A stretch of 5,988 nucleotides of DNA, from NCBI GenBank assembly GCA_018820005.1, contig JAHJOS010000128.1, forward strand, positions 1-5,988, read 5' to 3'. Within the stretch, counting starts at the first letter, position 1, and each line of letters starts with the position of its first letter. Origin of the DNA: Alphaproteobacteria bacterium (GTDB lineage: Bacteria > Pseudomonadota > Alphaproteobacteria > Rhizobiales > Devosiaceae). The notes under the pieces were generated by a model. The model worked only from the letters and a program-made list of their open reading frames with translations. It was not told the DNA's origin and made no database searches. This document shows positions 1 to 5,234 of the stretch, piece after piece. The position numbers and the translations under genes are program-made.

Positions 1-1778
1 CGACGCCGGTGTCTCCCAAAGAGGCCGAGGATGACCCAAGCACGGCTGTCGCGACTGTTGATGCCGAAGTGGCGCCCGCGCAACAGGCCCGGACCGAGCC
101 GGTGGCGCCTGTGGCTGATGCGGCTACATCGGCCGTGGTCGCCGAGCCGGCGCCTCTGCCGGTGGCGCCCAGCCCGGCTGGGAGCATTGTGGTCAGCCGT
201 GGGGTGATCGCGCCGCAGATGATGGAAGAGTCCATGGTCGCGGGGAAGATGATGGCGGGCACGCCGGCGCCTTCCGTTCTGGTTTCGCCGATGGATGCAC
301 GCTCTGGCGACAGCTTTGCCAGCTTCGAGGAACAGCGGCTCAAGCTGGTAGCCGAGGAGCCGGTCTCGACCTTTTCCATCGATGTCGATACGGCCAGCTA
401 CAGCTATGTGCGGCGGGCGCTCGAGGATGGTTATGTGCCCGAGCCCGACGCCGTGCGCATCGAGGAGATGGTCAACTACTTCCCCTATGACTATCCCTCT
501 GCGACCAGCGCCGAGGCGCCGTTCAAGCCCACGATGGCGGTGTTCCCCACGCCATGGAACCCCAAGACCGAGCTGCTTGAGATCGGCATCAAGGGCTATG
601 TGCCGCCGGCCGATGGCATGCACAAGCCAAGCAATCTGGTGTTCCTGATCGATACCTCCGGCTCGATGGACGAAGCCGACAAGTTGCCGCTGCTCAAGCG
701 GGCCTTTGGTTTGCTGGTCGACCAGCTGGGCGCTGAGGATACCGTGTCGATCGTGGCCTATGCCGGCTCGGCCGGGGTGGTGCTGGAGCCCACCAAGGCG
801 GCACAGAAGGCACGGATCCTTACCGCACTTGACCAGCTTTCTGCGGGCGGCAGCACGGCAGGCGCCGAGGGCATCGAGCTGGCCTATCGGCTGGCCGATG
901 AGGCGCGGGTGGCCGAGGGCACCAATCGGGTGATCCTGGCCACCGATGGCGATTTCAATGTCGGCATCGATGATCCGGAAAAGCTCAAGGATTTCATTGC
1001 GGGCAAGCGCCAGAGCGGGGTGACGCTGTCGGTGCTTGGCTTCGGTCGCGGCAATCTCGATGATGCGACCATGCAGGCACTGGCGCAGAATGGGAACGGC
1101 AATGCCAGCTATATCTCGAGCTTCCGCGAGGCACAGAAGGTGCTGGTGGCCGAGCTGGGCGGCACGCTCGACATGATCGCCAAGGATGTGAAGATCCAGA
1201 TTGAGTTCAATCCGGCGGTGGTGAGCGAATATCGATTGATCGGCTATGAGACGCGCATGCTCAACCGCGAGGATTTCAACAATGACGCGGTTGATGCGGG
1301 TGACGTCGGCGCCGGAACCAGTGTGACGGCGCTCTATGAGATCACGCCGGTGGGGGCGGGCGGGGCGTTGGTCGATCCGCTACGCTATGGCACGGAACAG
1401 GCTGGGGCGACGCCGGCTGGCAGCGGCGAGATCGGCTTTCTCAAGATGCGCTACAAGCTGCCAGACAGCGACGTCAGCCAGTTGATCGAGGCGCCGGTGA
1501 CGCCGGATCTGGTCTATGGCGACATTGCCGATGTCAGCGATGACATGCGCTTTGCCGCTGCGGTAGCCGCCTTCGGGCAGAAGCTCAAAGGCAGTGTCTA
1601 TGGCGGCAGCATGGACTGGTCGGACATTGCGACCCTGGCGCAGTCGGCCAAAGGCGCGGACGAGGGCGGCTATCGCGCTGAATTCATTGCGTTGGTGAAG
1701 ACGGCAGGGCTGCTCAAGCCGGACGGGGCCCAAGACTCGGCGGTCGATTGCGCCACCGATAGCTGCCCGGCAAATTGA
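1..1778 (+). CDS. von Willebrand factor A domain protein, YfbK type (5' end missing)
   Basis: A vWA protein, probably extracytoplasmic, that binds a divalent metal and a protein partner; no enzyme activity is predicted. The reading frame is open to the left edge, so the GTG at position 9 is probably internal and the export signal or membrane anchor lies outside. Counting from that GTG (589 codons): residues 10-95 are a low-complexity Ala/Pro/Val linker; 96-185 match the conserved N-terminal region of the family (TFSIDVDTASYSYVRRAL); 208-390 are the vWA domain with a complete MIDAS metal site (DTSGS at 215-219, Thr283 in GGSTAG, Asp313 in ATDGD); 385-565 look like the C-terminal DUF3520 region (IGYETRMLNREDF). 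The tail carries Cys580 and Cys585, the only cysteines visible. A terminator follows directly. The family is sure; the biological role is unknown. In related genomes such genes may sit beside sigma-factor genes, but none is visible here. Confidence 0.88.
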   Translation, partial: TPVSPKEAEDDPSTAVATVDAEVAPAQQARTEPVAPVADAATSAVVAEPAPLPVAPSPAGSIVVSRGVIAPQMMEESMVAGKMMAGTPAPSVLVSPMDARSGDSFASFEEQRLKLVAEEPVSTFSIDVDTASYSYVRRALEDGYVPEPDAVRIEEMVNYFPYDYPSATSAEAPFKPTMAVFPTPWNPKTELLEIGIKGYVPPADGMHKPSNLVFLIDTSGSMDEADKLPLLKRAFGLLVDQLGAEDTVSIVAYAGSAGVVLEPTKAAQKARILTALDQLSAGGSTAGAEGIELAYRLADEARVAEGTNRVILATDGDFNVGIDDPEKLKDFIAGKRQSGVTLSVLGFGRGNLDDATMQALAQNGNGNASYISSFREAQKVLVAELGGTLDMIAKDVKIQIEFNPAVVSEYRLIGYETRMLNREDFNNDAVDAGDVGAGTSVTALYEITPVGAGGALVDPLRYGTEQAGATPAGSGEIGFLKMRYKLPDSDVSQLIEAPVTPDLVYGDIADVSDDMRFAAAVAAFGQKLKGSVYGGSMDWSDIATLAQSAKGADEGGYRAEFIALVKTAGLLKPDGAQDSAVDCATDSCPAN

Positions 1779-1782
1779 AACA

Positions 1783-1821
1783 GAAAGGGGGCCATGCGGC
1801 CCCCTTTCTCATTCCGTTTTT
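1783..1821. terminator. Probable bidirectional intrinsic terminator between convergent genes
   Basis: A perfect 11-bp inverted repeat (gaaagggggcc at 1783-1793, ggccccctttc at 1798-1808) with the 4-nt loop atgc lies 4 bp after the vWA stop codon. On the plus strand a T5 run (1817-1821) follows, though 8 nt after the stem. On the minus strand the stem is followed by a T-rich stretch (ctgtttcaattt). It therefore fits as a shared terminator for the vWA gene and the convergent dioxygenase gene. The stem is certain; the T-tracts are imperfect on both sides, so termination strength is inferred. Confidence 0.72.
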
Positions 1822-1855
1822 GAACCGGACAAGCCGGCCATGGCGATCGTTGGTG

Positions 1856-2806
1856 CTAGGTCAGCGGCTTGAGATTGGCTTCGATGGTGGCGCGGCGGCT
1901 TTCGAGGAACGGCGGTAGTGCGAGGCTTTCGCCCAGGGTTTCCATCGGTTCATCGGCGGCAAAGCCGGGAACATCGGTGGCGATCTCGAACAGGATGCCA
2001 TTGGGCTCGCGGAAATAGAGCGAGGTGAAATAGAAGCGCTCGACTTCGCCCGAGGAGCGAATGCCAGCGCGGGTCACCCGGTCTATCCATAGCCGCAGAC
2101 TATCCTGGTCGGGGGTGCGGAAGGCGACATGGTGCACACCGCCAGCACCCGGACGAGCCGGAGCCAGAGTCGGATCGACCACCACATGCAGTTCGGCGCC
2201 GGGGCCGCCGGGACCCATCTCAAAGACATGGGTTTCGGCGGTGTGGCTGGTCGTGGGGTAGGAGCGCACCTTGCGCATGTTCATCACCTGGGTCAGCACG
2301 GCCTCAGTGCGGTCGAGCCGCGGCACGGCCATGGAGATCGGGCCCAGGCCGATGATCTGGCGCTCGGCCGGCACGGGCGACTTGGCCCAGGGGATGACCT
2401 TGTTGGCTGCGTCGATGACCATGCGGAAGCGCTGACCTTCGAAATCCTCAAAGTCGAGCGAAAGCTGGCCGTTGCGTTCCTTGATGGCACTGGAGCCGAC
2501 ATTGTGGGTCTGCAGATGCTCTTTCCACCACTTCAGGCTCTCCTCGCTGTCGACACGCAGGCCTGTGCGGCTCACGGTATGGTTGCCGCGCTGCTCGCGG
2601 CCGGTGTCGAAGTCAAAAAAGGTCAGGTCAGCGCCCGGCGAAGCGACGCCGTCGCCATAAAACAGGTGATAGGCGGTGGTATCGTCCTGATTGACGGTCT
2701 TCTTGATCAGCCGCATGCCCAGGGTCTGGGTATAAAAGGCCAGGTTCTTGCTGGCCTGTGCTGTAACAGCGGTGAGGTGGTGGATGCCGCCCAGTTCAAG
2801 GGTCAT
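1856..2806 (-). CDS. VOC-family ring-cleaving extradiol dioxygenase (PcpA/LinE/MhqO-like)
   Basis: A 316-residue cytoplasmic Fe(II) dioxygenase expected to open the ring of hydroquinone- or catechol-type aromatics with O2. It has two glyoxalase/bleomycin-resistance (VOC) modules, roughly residues 5-135 and 150-280. The metal ligands are visible: His9 in GGIHHLT, His225 in GGVHHVAF and Glu274 in NGILFEIATD, a 2-His-1-Glu triad. Its spacing (216 and 49 residues) equals that I recall for PcpA (His11, His227, Glu276). Length is normal for the family. The start at 2806 was chosen over an ATG at 2824 because AGGAGA stands 6 nt before it and because the protein then begins MTLELGGIHH, as relatives do. 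The gene converges on the vWA gene and has no same-strand partner in the window. Substrate is not readable: quinone detoxification (MhqO-like) and chloro-hydroquinone cleavage (PcpA/LinE-like) are both possible, the first more usual in a genome without other degradation genes nearby. Confidence 0.87.
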   Translation of the reverse strand: MTLELGGIHHLTAVTAQASKNLAFYTQTLGMRLIKKTVNQDDTTAYHLFYGDGVASPGADLTFFDFDTGREQRGNHTVSRTGLRVDSEESLKWWKEHLQTHNVGSSAIKERNGQLSLDFEDFEGQRFRMVIDAANKVIPWAKSPVPAERQIIGLGPISMAVPRLDRTEAVLTQVMNMRKVRSYPTTSHTAETHVFEMGPGGPGAELHVVVDPTLAPARPGAGGVHHVAFRTPDQDSLRLWIDRVTRAGIRSSGEVERFYFTSLYFREPNGILFEIATDVPGFAADEPMETLGESLALPPFLESRRATIEANLKPLT

Positions 2807-2812
2807 GATGTG

Positions 2813-2818
2813 TCTCCT
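2813..2818 (-). promoter_or_regulatory. Shine-Dalgarno site that sets the dioxygenase start
   Basis: Read on the minus strand this is AGGAGA, 6 nt before the ATG at 2806. It lies downstream of the alternative ATG at 2824, so it can serve only the start at 2806. Confidence 0.8.
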
Positions 2819-2911
2819 GTCCATTGGGGTTGGGTGATGATTGCCTTGCCCGAAATGTAGTGCAGCTCGGTGGCTTTGGGCAGCGGCACGATCGGGACAG
2901 ACCGGTATCGA

Positions 2912-2934
2912 TTGTTGAACAACCCAAGATGATA
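2912..2934 (-). promoter_or_regulatory. Possible dioxygenase promoter and operator palindrome
   Basis: TTGTTGAACAA (2912-2922) is a perfect inverted repeat with 5-bp arms about one central base. Just upstream on the minus strand is TATCAT (2934-2929), five of six matches to a sigma-70 -10 box, which would place the transcription start close to or within the palindrome and leave a leader of about 115 nt. A repressor binding there could block initiation, as is common for quinone- or aromatic-responsive dioxygenase genes. No good -35 box is visible at the right distance and no regulator gene is in the window, so this is tentative. Confidence 0.25.
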
Positions 2935-2956
2935 GAGCGTCGGGGCGGCAAGCTGC

Positions 2957-2985
2957 TTGACAGGCGGAAACGCCAAACCTAAATA
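2957..2985 (+). promoter_or_regulatory. Probable promoter of the tRNA-Met gene
   Basis: A consensus -35 box TTGACA (2957-2962) is followed by a 17-nt spacer and TAAATA (2980-2985), or by 16 nt and CTAAAT (2979-2984). Both -10 candidates are weak (3 of 6), but the perfect -35 box is typical of strong stable-RNA promoters. The expected start near 2992 gives a leader of about 40 nt before the tRNA. The stretch after the -10 box is GC-rich, as in promoters under stringent control. The spacer contains a small inverted repeat, GGCG-GAAA-CGCC (2963-2974), of unknown meaning. Confidence 0.55.
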
Positions 2986-3031
2986 GACCGCACTTGCGCT
3001 GCGCTGATCCGTCGGCGGCGCAAAGCCTTAT

Positions 3032-3108
3032 GGCGGAGTAGCTCAGTTGGTTAGAGCAGCGGAATCATAATCCGTGTGTCCCCAGTTCAAATCTGGGCTT
3101 CGCTACCA
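3032..3108 (+). tRNA. tRNA-Met (anticodon CAT), elongator type, with encoded CCA
   Basis: A complete 77-nt cloverleaf. Acceptor arm ggcggag (3032-3038) pairs with cttcgct (3098-3104) with G-U at 1-72 and 5-68; the D stem is gctc/gagc (3041-3044 with 3054-3057); the anticodon stem gcgga/tccgt (3059-3063, 3071-3075) closes the loop atcataa with CAT at 3066-3068; the variable loop is gtgtc; the T arm cccag/ctggg (3081-3085, 3093-3097) closes loop ttcaaat. Discriminator A3105 and CCA (3106-3108) are encoded. It is not an initiator: the D arm and acceptor arm are those of an elongator. A CAT anticodon could also mark the lysidine-modified tRNA-Ile2, but the arm sequences resemble the elongator tRNA-Met of Hyphomicrobiales as I know it. 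The acceptor and T arms seem slightly unlike the most common version. Confidence 0.93.
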
Positions 3109-3111
3109 TTC

Positions 3112-3138
3112 AAACCCCCGGGAAACCGGGGGTTTTTT
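3112..3138 (+). terminator. Strong intrinsic terminator of the tRNA gene
   Basis: The 10-bp perfect stem aaacccccgg (3112-3121) / ccgggggttt (3126-3135) is capped by the stable GNRA tetraloop gaaa (3122-3125) and runs into a T6 tract (3133-3138). It starts 4 nt after the CCA end, so the tRNA is very likely transcribed alone. Confidence 0.92.
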
Positions 3139-3546
3139 ATTGCGGTTGATTTCGCCGAGGCCTCATCTCAGGCCAGCGCAACGACTGATCATCCCATTGA
3201 AATCATTAGAAAATCATCCGCTCAGGACTGGCGCGGTAGCACATTTTCAGAACAGCCATCTCCCCCCCCAAAATCTGGGGTGAGCGCTATGTGTGAAACG
3301 GCAGGTCGGGCCTAATCCGTGTTTGCCAAAGAGGGCTCCAGCAAATTGTGAGTCTGGACTGCCCCTGGGCTGGACGACACTTGGGACCTTGGCGGAAACC
3401 CCGCCGTCCTGAGATTTCCGGCATGGACCGTGTCGAGGCACGGTTAGGAACATCGGGTGAGCCGGACGGTAGGCCGGCTGCAGATCCCATCGCGGTTATT
3501 CGACAAAACAAACGAGAAGCCCAAGGGCCGCCACTGAGTTGGCCAT
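3139..3546. other. Gene-free intergenic stretch with several hairpins
   Basis: About 410 bp between the tRNA terminator and the end of the GMC gene. The short open frames on both strands have no recognisable protein, no good ribosome binding site and no coding-like third-position bias. What can be seen: a hairpin GGCCT-catctc-AGGCC (3159-3174); three ATCAT repeats (3188, 3202, 3213), two of them as ATCATCC; a C8 run (3262-3269) followed by a short GGGG pairing partner; and four tandem hairpins between 3333 and 3479. No clear terminator for the GMC gene was found, though the minus strand just past its stop has a T-rich run (about 3517-3500) after a weak GCCA/TGGC stem. Confidence 0.6.
3333..3479. 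ncRNA. Candidate structured RNA or hairpin cluster (strand unknown)
   Basis: Four hairpins follow one another. (a) 3333-3364: GGGCTCCAG with CTGGA and GCCC, 9 bp with a 2-nt bulge. (b) 3380-3413: 13 bp including two G-U pairs, made of cttgggac/gtcctgag and ggcgg/ccgcc, with a 3-nt bulge (ctt) and loop aaacc. (c) 3427-3444: ACCGTG/CACGGT, loop of 6. (d) 3460-3479: AGCCGG/CCGGCT, loop of 8. They match no RNA family I recognise (RNase P, tmRNA, SRP RNA and 6S were considered). GC-rich DNA forms chance hairpins easily and no clear promoter is visible, so this is only a candidate. Confidence 0.18.
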
Positions 3547-5202
3547 TTATGGGCCCGAGGGCGCAGATAGATCAGCAGCCAGGCGACGACATGCCCTCAC
3601 CGTTAGCGCCATGATGGTGAGCGTCGTGCCAGCGATGCCGCTCGTTGGGAAGGCGCTGGCGTCGGTGACCAAGAGGTTGGGAATGTCCCAACTGCGGTTC
3701 CACTCATCGAGTACTGAATTATCCGGCGCCGAGCCCATTCGGGCGCCACCGGCTTCATGGATGGCGGCGCCCATGATCATGGTTTTGGTGAACATCTTGC
3801 GGAAGAGAAAGCGGCTGACAGGATTGGCCTCGGGGTAAGCGCCGCGGCCTTTTTCGATGAGACCAAGGGGCGAGCCGATGAATTCGAGTTCGCCGCCGGT
3901 GCCTTCGACCATTTCGGTGAGGGTCTCGACTTCGCGGCGGAGGGTGTTCTTGTCGTCCTCGCCCATTTTGCAGCGGATATGGGGCGCGGCAATACCCCAG
4001 GCATCCTTGACCCTGGGGTCGAGTGTGATGCGGTTGTCGATATCGGGCTGCATGATGCCGAAGCCGAAGAACGACAGGCGCGCATCGCCGGCGCGATTGG
4101 TGGGGTAGCGGCCGATGCTGCCCTGGTAGTTGAAATCGCTGGCGGCCTCGCCATTCTCGCCGACGAAGCGCGGCACGAAAATGCCGCCGGATGGGCCATA
4201 GAACGGATCGGCAGGCGCCGTGTCGGCGGGGGCAGCGCCCTTGGCCTTGAGATAGCTGCCGGTTGCGACGCAGGGCAGTTGATCCATGAAATAGCGCCCG
4301 AGAAGGCCCGAGCTATTGCCCAGGCCCTCGGGGTGCTTTGCCGTTGCCGAATTGAGCATGAGGCGAATGCTTTCGACGGGCGAGGCGCAGAGGACCACGG
4401 CAGAGGCGCTGATGGTCGTGCGGGCGCCGGACTTGCGGTCGATCACTTCGGCGCCGGTGGCACGGCCGGTGTTGGGATCGGTGAGAACGCGGCTGGCGAT
4501 GGTGTTGTACTTGATATCGAGATAGCCGCTGGCGATAGCGTCGCGCAGGGGGCGGAGAACGCGGGTCGGCTCGGGGCCGATATAGCGCCAGGAGATGACC
4601 TTTCGTTCGGGCCATTTGCCTTCGAGGTCGGTCTTGAACGTTTCTTCGGCCGGCGTCAGCCTGGCCTCGTGGCTATAGACGCTGTCGGGCTGGGTCGGGA
4701 CATTGTCCTGGCGGCCATAGATGCCGAGGCATTCCTCGACCTCTTCGTAGAAGGGCACGATTTCGGCATAGTCGACCGGCCAGTTCTCGCCCTTGCCGGT
4801 GCGGGACTTCATGCGGAAATCGTCGTCGGTCCAGCGCAGCAGGCAGCGGCCGAAGACGTGACTGCGCCCGCCGGCCTGGCGACTGCGGATCCAGGCGAAG
4901 GGGGCGTCCTTGGGGGTGGTATAGGGGTTTTCGCTATCGTTGACGAAGTGGTGGCGCATGCGCATGTCGAAATAGACGGCGCGGGACTGCACGCTTTGGC
5001 CGGTCAGTGTCGCCTTGGCGCGCTGGCGCAGGTTGATGTCGGACTGGCGGATGGTCTTTGCCGCGTTGAAATCCTTGGGGCCGATTTCCGGCCCCGCCTC
5101 GATCAGCACCACTTTGAGCCCGTGGGCAGTCAGTTCCTTGGCGGCGAAAGAGCCGGAGGGGCCTGAACCGATGATCATGGCGTCATAGTGAACTGCAGAC
5201 AT
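3547..5202 (-). CDS. GMC-family FAD-dependent oxidoreductase
   Basis: A 551-residue flavoprotein of the glucose-methanol-choline family, gluconate-dehydrogenase-like branch, expected to oxidise an alcohol or sugar. The N-terminal Rossmann motif IIGSGPSG (residues 10-17) and the ribose-binding acidic residue in VLIEAG (Glu35) bind FAD; a second FAD contact is QAGGRSHVFGRCLLRW (109-124). The C-terminal GMC domain has the catalytic His482 in IHEAGGARMG and ends with NLLVTDASAFPTSG (509-522). Oddly, where relatives have Asn or His (FPTxGxxNPTLT) this protein has Gly525 (AGTTLT). No signal peptide or Tat motif is present, so it is probably cytoplasmic. The start is well supported because the FAD motif begins at residue 10, although the ribosome binding site is weak. 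It begins 32 bp after the guaD stop on the same strand, so the two are probably co-transcribed. The substrate is unknown; a physical or metabolic link with guanine breakdown is only inferred. Confidence 0.9.
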   Translation of the reverse strand: MSAVHYDAMIIGSGPSGSFAAKELTAHGLKVVLIEAGPEIGPKDFNAAKTIRQSDINLRQRAKATLTGQSVQSRAVYFDMRMRHHFVNDSENPYTTPKDAPFAWIRSRQAGGRSHVFGRCLLRWTDDDFRMKSRTGKGENWPVDYAEIVPFYEEVEECLGIYGRQDNVPTQPDSVYSHEARLTPAEETFKTDLEGKWPERKVISWRYIGPEPTRVLRPLRDAIASGYLDIKYNTIASRVLTDPNTGRATGAEVIDRKSGARTTISASAVVLCASPVESIRLMLNSATAKHPEGLGNSSGLLGRYFMDQLPCVATGSYLKAKGAAPADTAPADPFYGPSGGIFVPRFVGENGEAASDFNYQGSIGRYPTNRAGDARLSFFGFGIMQPDIDNRITLDPRVKDAWGIAAPHIRCKMGEDDKNTLRREVETLTEMVEGTGGELEFIGSPLGLIEKGRGAYPEANPVSRFLFRKMFTKTMIMGAAIHEAGGARMGSAPDNSVLDEWNRSWDIPNLLVTDASAFPTSGIAGTTLTIMALTVRACRRLAADLSAPSGP

Positions 5203-5234
5203 GTGAGATGACTTTCGAGGCGAGAGAGACGGGT

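Noticed and set aside
1856..2824. Dioxygenase start at the ATG at 2824
   Set aside because: The AGGAGA site lies between this ATG and the one at 2806, and the extra residues MDRRHI are unlike the start of relatives.
2129..2860. Plus-strand open frame (243 codons) opposite the dioxygenase
   Set aside because: It is antisense to a gene with an intact metal triad and a clear ribosome binding site. It has no family features of its own and is a composition effect.
3032..3108. tRNA-Ile2 (lysidine-modified CAT) instead of tRNA-Met
   Set aside because: The acceptor and anticodon arms look like the Hyphomicrobiales elongator tRNA-Met. A tRNA classifier could settle it, but Ile2 seems unlikely.
3262..3280. 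C8 run with GGGG as a terminator or phase-variable tract
   Set aside because: The stem would be only about 4 bp with no T-tract, and the run lies in no gene or evident promoter, so neither role is supported.
3757..5166. Long plus-strand open frame (469 codons) opposite the GMC gene
   Set aside because: It is antisense to a well-supported gene. The Gly/Ala/Asp-rich translation is what a high-GC coding strand gives in its mirror frame, and it has no recognisable motif.
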